Below, piece by piece: positions 49,816-57,934 of a stretch of 64,000 nucleotides of DNA. Source of the DNA: Planctomycetota bacterium (GTDB lineage Bacteria; Planctomycetota; UBA11346); contig JALHRW010000003.1 in assembly GCA_022841245.1 (NCBI GenBank), forward strand, positions 19,384 to 83,383, read 5' to 3'. Position numbers and translations under genes: made by a program. Positions within the stretch are counted from its first letter, which is position 1; the number at the start of each line of letters is the position of its first letter. The notes beneath the pieces were generated by a model. It worked only from the letters and a program-made list of their open reading frames with translations, ran no database searches and was not told the origin of the DNA.

Positions 49816-51246
49816 ATGAGATGGAAGCTCTCGCGTGGTGCCACGATCTTCGTCGCCGTTGGTGTGGCGATACCGATCGGACTCACGCTGTTCTTTGGGG
49901 GCGCGAAGGTGCTCGACTCGACCTCTCGCTCGATACGCGAGGTCGACGAGCGCCGCACGCGCGAACGGGAGCAGTCGGAACGAGACGCCCGCGTGGTGGA
50001 ACAACGGCATGAGGCCCAGCGTGTCGCGGCGGAGAACGCCCAGGTCACCGCGTCCACGCAGGCGTCCGGCATGGCGGCGACAGGATGGGATGGGATGTCC
50101 ATCGAGCAGATCGCCGCCGTTGTCTCCTCCAGGCGATGTGCGGTCCTCGCCGACCGGTCGATGCCGTTCTCGCGGATCGGGTCGCACCTCGCGCGCATCG
50201 CGTGCATCACGTTCGCTGTGAAGCCGGCTGGCGCCCTCGATGCCGCGCCGGGCCGGTTCCTCGCGCTCGGCATGGAGGGAAAGCGTGGCGACGTCGATGG
50301 GTTCGATAGATGGAGCATGGCCTATGATCACGAGGCACCGGTGCTCCAGATCAGCAAGGGATCTACCAGTACGGACGACATGTACGGCATGTCGGCGGTC
50401 GTCATCCGTGGTCCGGCGAACGCGCTCGTCTGTCGCGGGTCCGCGGCATGGCTGGTGATCGATCCAGACAGCACGGTCGCCGCCTCGCCGGACCAGATGG
50501 CCGGCATCAAGGCACGCGTCGACGCCGATGCCGGACGGCGCGATGCGCGTATCTACGACATGCTGCGCTCGCGCGCGCTCCATGTAGGTCGGTACAATGG
50601 CCGCACCACCTACCGCCTTCCCTGGCTGCTCGCCGGGACCTCTATGGGAGATCGGCATCGCCTGGTGATGCGGATGGCCTTCCCCGAAGCCGTCGCATCG
50701 ATCACGGTGCATGGGGCCGTGGAAAACGGCGAACTGCATCTGACGCCGTCTCCCGGTCAGGATCTGCGCGGCGTTCCGATCACCGAAGCCGGCTTGTCGC
50801 TCAGCCTCGACGGAACTCGCGATGGCCTGGGCGGCATGATGGTATCAGATGCCGGTCCGCGGCGGTGTTGGGTGCCCTACGACCGCGAATCGGCCACCGT
50901 GCATGCGGTCGACGAGTGGGTCGGCATCTGGTCGGGGACCATCACGGGAGCCAATGGCGAGGTGCCTGCGCGCCTGGAACTGGCGCTGGACGATGCGTGG
51001 CAGGGGAACGGCTCGATCATCCAGGGCAGCACCACCATGCCCCTGGCGCTCATGTTGGCGGTGGACACCGTGTGGTGTCGCCGGACGGACCAGGCCGCAT
51101 CGGCGCCATTCCAGCTTCGCCGGGAGCGTTCCGCCGATGGCGCGCGTATGCTCCTGGTCGGGGCCGGATCGCTGGGTCGTATGGCAATGGAACGCGTGTC
51201 CGTGCGCCCGGCCGGCAGGGCTGAATCAGGAACCACGGCGCCGTGA
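49816..51246 (+). CDS. membrane-anchored hypothetical protein
   Basis: MRWKLSRGATIFVAVGVAIPIGLTLFFGG TM, charged coiled coil, soluble domain. Confidence 0.7.
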   Translation: MRWKLSRGATIFVAVGVAIPIGLTLFFGGAKVLDSTSRSIREVDERRTREREQSERDARVVEQRHEAQRVAAENAQVTASTQASGMAATGWDGMSIEQIAAVVSSRRCAVLADRSMPFSRIGSHLARIACITFAVKPAGALDAAPGRFLALGMEGKRGDVDGFDRWSMAYDHEAPVLQISKGSTSTDDMYGMSAVVIRGPANALVCRGSAAWLVIDPDSTVAASPDQMAGIKARVDADAGRRDARIYDMLRSRALHVGRYNGRTTYRLPWLLAGTSMGDRHRLVMRMAFPEAVASITVHGAVENGELHLTPSPGQDLRGVPITEAGLSLSLDGTRDGLGGMMVSDAGPRRCWVPYDRESATVHAVDEWVGIWSGTITGANGEVPARLELALDDAWQGNGSIIQGSTTMPLALMLAVDTVWCRRTDQAASAPFQLRRERSADGARMLLVGAGSLGRMAMERVSVRPAGRAESGTTAP

Positions 51247-51300
51247 ACCCGGTCGCCCGCGCCCCCCGGAGACTCCATTCGGTAGGCGGCAGGACGCCAG

Positions 51301-52143
51301 GTGACGGACCTGAGCTGGTACAAGGGCCTACCGGCGCACTTGTTCTCGTCCTCGGTTCCGCACGCTTCCCACGATACCATGTTCGACACCTTCACCGACC
51401 GTCTGCGCCAGATCATCTCCAACGCCAACGATGAGGCCGAGCGTGCGGGCAGCCCGAGCATCGACATCGACCACCTCGTCGCGGCGCTCTGCGGGTGGAA
51501 GGAGAGCGTGGCTTACGAGATGCTGCTGAAGCTGGGCGTGAAGCCCAAGGCCGTCCTGTCGGCGGCTCGCAGCCGCATGCCAACCGGATTCAAGGCCACA
51601 CCGCGCGGTCCGCTGCCCTTCTCTGAGGCAGCCAAGGAGTCCATGCCCGTCGCTGTCGCCGAGGCGAAGGCGCTCCAGATGAGCTACACGGGTACGGAGC
51701 ATCTCCTGCTCGCCCTCATCACCAGGTCTGCGGGCAAGACCGACGCCCCGTTCCCCGTCGCCCACGCCGATGCTGTCGCTGCGCTCACCGAGATCCTCAA
51801 CGATCTCCCCGGTCCGGTTGCGCTAGCCCGCGGCGACAGTGCCGCAGTCGCCGACCTCCGTCAGCGCCTCGCCGCCATCGAGGCCATCCTCGCCGCCAGC
51901 ACCACGCTTGATCGTACGCTCCTTGATCGTGCTTTTGGCGCGCTCGCCGGCATCGATACCGAGCAGTTGCCGGCGATGCTCCAGCACCGCATCGAACGTA
52001 CGCTCCTGTCGATCAACCGCATCGCGGAGGAGTTCCCTGATGCCCGGGATCCCGCGCGGGCATTGCCGGCGACGGCCCTCGTCGCCTACGCCTACCGGCT
52101 CCAGCAGATCCGGCGATTCGCTGACGAACTCGCCACGGAGTAG
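51301..52143 (+). CDS. standalone Clp N-terminal repeat domain protein
   Basis: FTDRLRQIISNANDEAERAGSPSIDIDHLVAAL...AVAEAKALQMSYTGTEHLLLALI; no AAA+ module. Confidence 0.8.
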   Translation: MTDLSWYKGLPAHLFSSSVPHASHDTMFDTFTDRLRQIISNANDEAERAGSPSIDIDHLVAALCGWKESVAYEMLLKLGVKPKAVLSAARSRMPTGFKATPRGPLPFSEAAKESMPVAVAEAKALQMSYTGTEHLLLALITRSAGKTDAPFPVAHADAVAALTEILNDLPGPVALARGDSAAVADLRQRLAAIEAILAASTTLDRTLLDRAFGALAGIDTEQLPAMLQHRIERTLLSINRIAEEFPDARDPARALPATALVAYAYRLQQIRRFADELATE

Positions 52144-52157
52144 CGCGCGTCGGGCGT

Positions 52158-52439
52158 CTACCAGGACAGGGCCGCATGGATCGGGCCGTACCGGACCAGG
52201 GTTTCGAGCCGGTGCAGCGGGAAGAAGACGACAACGGCGATGCGTCCAAGGGCAATCGCGCCCGGTGGCGTCGGGCCGGTGGTGTCGAACAGGCGTACGC
52301 CGTAGCGCTGGTTGCACCCGTTGAAGTTGACCAGGTAGTGGGCTCCCCGCGCCGCAACGTAGAGCCCGAAGTACACGACGAGGAATCCGATGAGCAACGA
52401 CCCTCCCCAGTTGGGCCGCGCGTCGGGAGAGGACGTCAT
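52158..52439 (-). CDS. small membrane protein
   Basis: LLIGFLVVYFGLYVAARGAHYLV. Confidence 0.5.
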   Translation of the reverse strand: MTSSPDARPNWGGSLLIGFLVVYFGLYVAARGAHYLVNFNGCNQRYGVRLFDTTGPTPPGAIALGRIAVVVFFPLHRLETLVRYGPIHAALSW

Positions 52440-52756
52440 CTGGTTGGAGATGTGGCCGTATTGGCGGCGACGAGGTGAGCCCCGATGGCCGCGAGCAGAT
52501 CGGTGACCATGTCATCGTCGATGGGGACGTCGTTGACGTGGATCGCCGTCGCCGGGTCTGGCGCTGGTCGCTTGGTGATGGCGGCGACGAGGTCCTGGAG
52601 CAGGTCGTGGACGCGGACGCCGTTGACGCAGGCCTCGCGGTCGACGGGTTTGCGTTCGACGACGATGCGTCCGCCGTGTCGCTGGGCATCGGCGATCACC
52701 AAGCCGGCGAAGCGATCGAGAGCGTCACGGTAGGCTGCGTCGTCGCGCATGGGCAT
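52436..52756 (-). CDS. hypothetical protein
   Basis: MPMRDDAAYRDALDRFAGLVIADAQRHGG; ATGA-type overlap with next. Confidence 0.55.
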   Translation of the reverse strand: MPMRDDAAYRDALDRFAGLVIADAQRHGGRIVVERKPVDREACVNGVRVHDLLQDLVAAITKRPAPDPATAIHVNDVPIDDDMVTDLLAAIGAHLVAANTATSPTR

Positions 52757-52769
52757 ACCCGCGGGCAGG

Positions 52770-53432
52770 TCAGCGACTCGGACGTGGCGTTGCCGGGATC
52801 ACGCTGGCGTAGCGGTACTCGTCGGGGCGGATGGGGAGCACGCGCAGCGGTCCATCACCTGGAGGTTGAGGTGCCTGCTCGGATCTGGGCGGTTGTTCGA
52901 GCATCGACTGCATGACGACATCGAGCAGGGGCTTGCAGGCTTGCGCGGCGTGGGCGGTGATGCGCTGCCACTCCGCGGCATCGGTCACCGTGTCGGCGAT
53001 CAGCTTGGGAGCGAGGACGTAGCCGCGCACCACATCGCCTGAGCGCCAGACGGCGACCATGTTGTTGGCATCCTGTTGGAGCACGCGCAGGCGCCCGTTG
53101 GGGAAAATCACATCGTGGAGGAGCCACGGCCCCAGAGTTGTCGAGTACGTCTGCACGGCGTGCATGCCGGTGGCGTCGCCAAGCGCCGGATCCCAAATCG
53201 AGAACCCGATATTGCTGTCGAAGAACGGGGTTCGATTGGGAACCGGGACCACATCGTGTCCGGTATGGGTGGCCAGGGCGACGAAGAACAACGAGCGGAG
53301 CGGCGGTGCCAGGCCCGGCGTCACCAGGACGTTGGCGGGCGCCGATGCAACCGCACGCTCGGGTTGGCGGGACTGCGCCGCGCAGCCCAGGGTGGTGACG
53401 ACGACGAAACCAAGAGCGATGAGGGTGCGCAT
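52770..53432 (-). CDS. putative lipoprotein
   Basis: MRTLIALGFVVVTTLGC lipobox. Confidence 0.65.
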   Translation of the reverse strand: MRTLIALGFVVVTTLGCAAQSRQPERAVASAPANVLVTPGLAPPLRSLFFVALATHTGHDVVPVPNRTPFFDSNIGFSIWDPALGDATGMHAVQTYSTTLGPWLLHDVIFPNGRLRVLQQDANNMVAVWRSGDVVRGYVLAPKLIADTVTDAAEWQRITAHAAQACKPLLDVVMQSMLEQPPRSEQAPQPPGDGPLRVLPIRPDEYRYASVIPATPRPSR

Positions 53433-53439
53433 GCGCGGC

Positions 53440-53913
53440 TCAGTTCGCCAGGACGGCGGTGATGATCTTACGCTGGGCCGCGGTTGCGCGGTGCGTGGCC
53501 ACAGCCAGGGCATCGTGTGCAAGTTCTACGGCTTCGTCCAAGCTGATGGAGATGCGCGATGCCGTGGGCTTCTCGGCCACAGGGAGTCGATCGAAGTTCT
53601 GTTCGTCCTTCTGGGCTTTCTGGTAGCCCGTGGCCTTCCGACCGGCCTTGCCTTTCCGAGCGCGCTTCGCCTTCCGGTGCTTCGGCGTGGACTTCGCCGC
53701 CGCAGGCTTGGTCAGCGCAGCGACATCCTCCGGCGACAGGCCGAGGAACTTGGCGTACTTGGGCGCCGTGGTCTTGTTGGGCACGCTCCGCCCCTTCAGG
53801 ACGCCGGTCACCGACTGGACGTTGGCGCCGATGGCTTTCGCCAGTGCCGAGATGGAGAGCTTACCCTCCTTCTGCTTGGTCTTGAGGGCGGAGGCGAGGG
53901 CGGTGGTAGGCAT
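53440..53913 (-). CDS. XRE-like HTH protein with basic tail
   Basis: LSISALAKAIGANVQSVTGVLKGRSVPNKTTAPKYAKFLGLSPEDVAAL. Confidence 0.7.
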   Translation of the reverse strand: MPTTALASALKTKQKEGKLSISALAKAIGANVQSVTGVLKGRSVPNKTTAPKYAKFLGLSPEDVAALTKPAAAKSTPKHRKAKRARKGKAGRKATGYQKAQKDEQNFDRLPVAEKPTASRISISLDEAVELAHDALAVATHRATAAQRKIITAVLAN

Positions 53914-54052
53914 GATGGGCGGGATGCTCCAGACCTGGACAGGATGGGCAACGCCCGCCTCAGTCGGAGGCGTTGGCGTCACCTGCGGACGCCAGCGTCC
54001 AGCCGTTGTCAGACCGCCACCGCCCCAGTAGGACCACGCCCGGAGACATCCG

Positions 54053-54700
54053 ATGCTCAAGGTACTCGCCCTGTTCGTCCTCTGCATAACGCTGGCCATG
54101 GCCGTTGAACCAGCCGCCGATCTCGTCCTGACCAGCGCCGAGCGTGTAGCTGCCAGGACGCTGCTCGCGCAGGTCTTTCCGGCCGAGATCCAGGTCAAGA
54201 GCGGCTGCTTTCAGGACATGGATGCCAACCAGGTCGGGGAGTACCTGTTCCTGGCGCAGCTCGCTGGCCGCGCAGCGACGTCCCAACTCATCCTCCGCAA
54301 CGGTGACAGTGGCATCCACATGCTGAACGGCCCACTGGCGACTGGCCTGGTCTCCGGAGGCTACCAGTTCGCCGTGGTGCTGCCCGGCGGAGCCCACGGC
54401 GTGGTCATGGAAACCGATCCCATGCCGGTTGTCCAGGCTGCCGGGGTTGCTGACCGGGAGAAGTTCTTCGCCGCCATCGCCTGGCCGGTCGTCAAGACGC
54501 CGGGTGCTCACGCCTTCTTGCTCATGCAGGACGGGATGATCCGGTACGCGGACAGCGACGGCACGGCACCGGAGGCTGGCAAGGCCATCACCTACGATGC
54601 CGTCACGGGAACCTGGGCATCCCTGTGGCGGGCCATTCCGCACACCGAACTGGCCAAGGTGCAGCTCGCAGAACCTGCGGCTCCTGCCGCAGGACACTAA
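54053..54700 (+). CDS. secreted hypothetical protein
   Basis: Signal peptide MLKVLALFVLCITLAMAVEP. Confidence 0.65.
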   Translation: MLKVLALFVLCITLAMAVEPAADLVLTSAERVAARTLLAQVFPAEIQVKSGCFQDMDANQVGEYLFLAQLAGRAATSQLILRNGDSGIHMLNGPLATGLVSGGYQFAVVLPGGAHGVVMETDPMPVVQAAGVADREKFFAAIAWPVVKTPGAHAFLLMQDGMIRYADSDGTAPEAGKAITYDAVTGTWASLWRAIPHTELAKVQLAEPAAPAAGH

Positions 54701-54745
54701 CCCTGCTGCCATGCCGGTCCTCGTGACGTCTATCGACGCCAGCGC

Positions 54746-55114
54746 ATGAGTCGCGGCGACGTGTCCATGGAAGTTGCTGAGCATGTCCTCAAACGGTTCA
54801 CGGCGTTGAGCGGAGAGCCGATCAGTCCCTACCGGGTCATCGCCTGCCCCGGCAGGTTTCCGACGGGCCGGCGCACCTTCCACGACGACGTCCAGGTACG
54901 GACCGACATCCAGATCCGCAACGGCCGCATGGTGCTCTGCTCCCCCGCGTTCAAGCTGCAGCAATGGCTGGCCTCCGAGGCGCTGATGCGGGAGCGGTGG
55001 CCAACACATCACACCGTCACCATCCCGGCCCGCTTGATCGAGCCGATCCAGGTGGATCGGCTGGAGCGGGTTCCATGGCTGTTCGGCCGCAGGCGACGGA
55101 GCAAGAAGGCATAG
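54746..55114 (+). CDS. hypothetical protein
   Basis: 122 aa ORF. Confidence 0.5.
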   Translation: MSRGDVSMEVAEHVLKRFTALSGEPISPYRVIACPGRFPTGRRTFHDDVQVRTDIQIRNGRMVLCSPAFKLQQWLASEALMRERWPTHHTVTIPARLIEPIQVDRLERVPWLFGRRRRSKKA

Positions 55115-55173
55115 GCATCCGAGGAGTGGCTGGAGGCCGTCAACCCGCTCATCGATCTGGTGAGGATGAACCC

Positions 55174-55746
55174 ATGAACCGTGACCCAACCCCGCGCATC
55201 CCCTTCTCCACGCGCCTCGCCCGAGGGGCAGCCTGGGAGGAGGCCGTTGCCGCCTGGCTGATGCCCAAATCGGCCATGATCCTCGAACTCTTCCGCTACC
55301 GGTATAACGGCGAAGCCCCGGCCTTCATTCGGCTTGGCGAACGGGTCGTCGTGCCCGACATCCAGCTCGCCGCAGGTGGCCGCACCGTCTACGTCGAAGT
55401 GAAATCCAAGGCCGAGTTGGTGATGTTCAACGGGATCGCCTGCACGGGCGTTGATCTCGCCTACTGGCAGGACTACCGCCGCGTCGCCCAGGAAACCGGA
55501 TTGCCGGTCCTCATGGTGTTCGTGCACGAGAGCACGCGCGAGGTTCGCGCCCAGTTTCACAACGTGTTGGATGCCGCACCCCAGAAGCGGGAAGTGCCGA
55601 CGTGCAAGTTCGGCCGGGGTGGCATGGTCTTCTGGCCCGCGGATCTGCCACTGCTGCTGGCGCGCATCGACGTCACTGACGAGCGTCGACACATCCGCAC
55701 CGAGCATCTGACCAGCGCCATGCTCAAGGGGCATCTGCACCCGTAA
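55174..55746 (+). CDS. putative PD-(D/E)XK nuclease-like protein
   Basis: WEEAVAAWLM...VVVPDIQLAAGGRTVYVEVKSKAEL. Confidence 0.65.
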   Translation: MNRDPTPRIPFSTRLARGAAWEEAVAAWLMPKSAMILELFRYRYNGEAPAFIRLGERVVVPDIQLAAGGRTVYVEVKSKAELVMFNGIACTGVDLAYWQDYRRVAQETGLPVLMVFVHESTREVRAQFHNVLDAAPQKREVPTCKFGRGGMVFWPADLPLLLARIDVTDERRHIRTEHLTSAMLKGHLHP

Positions 55747-55786
55747 GCGGTGGGATGTGCAGGTGGTTCTGGCACCGACACGCAGA

Positions 55787-57004
55787 TCACCGCGCTGCTT
55801 CGCCCCCATGCTGGATCTTCGGCCACGCCAGTTCGCGGCGGAAGGCCGGATGGTGCTTGGCGTCGTGACAACTCCGACAGTCGACCGTTCCGGTGGTACG
55901 CAGCGTGCCCTGACTCGCGGCATGGGGCTCGCCGCCCTGGTGGCAGGACTGGCAGGAGACGGCTGGTGCGACGACGGATACCGCGACCGGCGTGACGTGG
56001 CAGGTGATGCAGGTGTCGGTGCGGTCCTCCGGCTTCAAGCTGTCGAGCGCCCGAGCGTGGCGTGTCTGCGCCCAGACGGCGCCGGCCGTGGCATGGCAGG
56101 TGATGCAGCTCTGCGAGGGGTTGGCTGCCAGATCGATGGTGCCGGTGAGGACATCGCGGAACTGCGCCGCCAGGGTGGGATCGTCGGGGAGGCTGTCGTC
56201 GACTGGCATGGTGCGCCGGGCCTGGATCGCACCGGCGGCATCGACGAGCAGCAACTCGACGGCCATGCCATCGGTCAGCACCGGTCGGACGATGCGGCGA
56301 TGCTGAACGCTTGCATCGCCGGTCGGGATCACGGCTACGACCCCCGGCGTGGCGAGCAGCGGAACGGGGTCGTCGGCGACCCGCACGCTCATGTCGCCGA
56401 GGCGCCAACCGGTCTTGGTCAGCGCGGTGCCGAGACCGGTGCGCTTGCCATCGGCATCGCCGCTGAGCACCCAGGTAGCGTCGAGCCCCGGTGCGATGTC
56501 GCGGACCAATCCAGGAATCCGAGCGATTCGCCCCGCTCCGGCCAATGAACCTGAGCTGCAGGTACAGTGCCTGATGGTGCCCCGCAACGCGTGGACGATG
56601 CCGAGCAACCGCCAGCCCGACGTTGTGGCCTGCTGCGCCGCGGCCCGGAGTTGATCGAGACCACGCCCTGCGCCGGGGCCGACAAGTTGCAGTTGTGCGC
56701 GCACCGTGCCGGTGGTGGTCGAGACGACGACATCCTCCATGCCGGGCCGCATGCCGGTGGCGCGGAATCGCAGGTCGAGGGTGCCAACAGCCGGGACCGT
56801 TGCCGGAGTCGTGGTCAGTGAGCGGACACACGCACAATCCGTGGAAATCGCGGTGATCGTCGTCCCGGCTGGGGCACGCAGGGTCAACGTCGTCTCGACT
56901 GCTTCCGTAGGGGCGAGGTCGAGGCGCAGGACCAGAGGATCCAAGCGCAGGACGTCAGCGCCGTGCACCACGGCAACCAGGAACAGGAGGGTTAGCCAGC
57001 GCAT
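55787..57004 (-). CDS. secreted DUF1573-like domain plus tetraheme cytochrome c
   Basis: VETTLTLRAPAGTTITAISTDCACV; CITCH, CITCH, CQSCH, CRSCH. Confidence 0.82.
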   Translation of the reverse strand: MRWLTLLFLVAVVHGADVLRLDPLVLRLDLAPTEAVETTLTLRAPAGTTITAISTDCACVRSLTTTPATVPAVGTLDLRFRATGMRPGMEDVVVSTTTGTVRAQLQLVGPGAGRGLDQLRAAAQQATTSGWRLLGIVHALRGTIRHCTCSSGSLAGAGRIARIPGLVRDIAPGLDATWVLSGDADGKRTGLGTALTKTGWRLGDMSVRVADDPVPLLATPGVVAVIPTGDASVQHRRIVRPVLTDGMAVELLLVDAAGAIQARRTMPVDDSLPDDPTLAAQFRDVLTGTIDLAANPSQSCITCHATAGAVWAQTRHARALDSLKPEDRTDTCITCHVTPVAVSVVAPAVSCQSCHQGGEPHAASQGTLRTTGTVDCRSCHDAKHHPAFRRELAWPKIQHGGEAAR

Positions 57005-57454
57005 CGGCGGCGATGGTCGAGGTGGGTGGGTACGCCGCAACCCAGGCGCTCGCTCCTGGGGAGGCGTGCTGGCCACGGCGGTCGGAGTGGAAACTCCGGT
57101 GCCGACGCTGTCGGTCTCGGCGCTGCCGCCGTCTACCGAGGCTGTGCTGGAAGCAACCCGGTCTCGCGCTCTGGCCAGAGTTCGGAGTGGGGGGAACGAG
57201 GGCTCGAATGGCGGAGCAGCGAACCGGACGGGGTTCCTGGCCCCGGCATATTCAGCGGCGTCAGAACGGCCGGCTCGGGGCTTGTCCGTGGCGCTCGCTC
57301 GCCCATTCGGCAGAGATTCGCATGTAAGGATATGGTCACAAATGAATAACACCCAAAGGAGCCAACATAGACCCGTGAGGGAAACAAGACACCGGACCCG
57401 GGTTGACCGCCTCAGTGTGTCACCTAGCTTCTTGGTCCAATCTCGGGTCTCCCT

Positions 57455-57934
57455 ATGCCAATACCCATGCGGCTGCTGTCCATCCTCGTGCTCGTGATCG
57501 CCGTGCAGGCCGGTATGGCAGGTGAATCTCCGCCGGTTGGCCCAGTTGGCCAGCGACCTGTGGTGGCCCAGCCAACCCCGGTGCGCCCCGGGTCATCCGC
57601 CGTTCGCGGTGGTCCGTCATTTGAGGTGGAGGTGCTGACGGTTCGCGGGAATGACCCTGTTGGCATTGCTTTTTGGGCCGAACTGGCGGCCCAGGGGTTC
57701 CACGTGGTGGCCGCCGTGCCGCAGCCGGATGGTGGATCGGTGCTGTACCTGGAGCGCATGGCCGGCATGCGCGGCGAGGCGCTGCGCCTGCCCACGCTCA
57801 TCGAGCAGGATCCGACCGCCGCTGCTGCGCTACGCGCCAAGGTGCAGGCCGCCCAGGCTGATCGGCAGCGCCAAGCCTCTTCGGCCAGCGGTTCGCAACT
57901 CCCGACGCCGCCGGTCGATGGCACCAAGCCATGA
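57455..57934 (+). CDS. secreted hypothetical protein, overlaps next gene by ATGA
   Basis: MPIPMRLLSILVLVIAVQAGMAGE signal peptide; TGA at 57932 overlaps ATG at 57931. Confidence 0.7.
   Translation: MPIPMRLLSILVLVIAVQAGMAGESPPVGPVGQRPVVAQPTPVRPGSSAVRGGPSFEVEVLTVRGNDPVGIAFWAELAAQGFHVVAAVPQPDGGSVLYLERMAGMRGEALRLPTLIEQDPTAAAALRAKVQAAQADRQRQASSASGSQLPTPPVDGTKP

Noticed and set aside
22900-55750. Complete prophage or ICE
   Set aside because: No terminase large subunit, portal, capsid, tail, relaxase or T4SS genes recognised; called only an integrated element
57005-57352. N-terminal extension of the tetraheme cytochrome ORF
   Set aside because: Signal peptide begins at MRWLTLLFLVAVVHGAD (57004); upstream residues look non-coding
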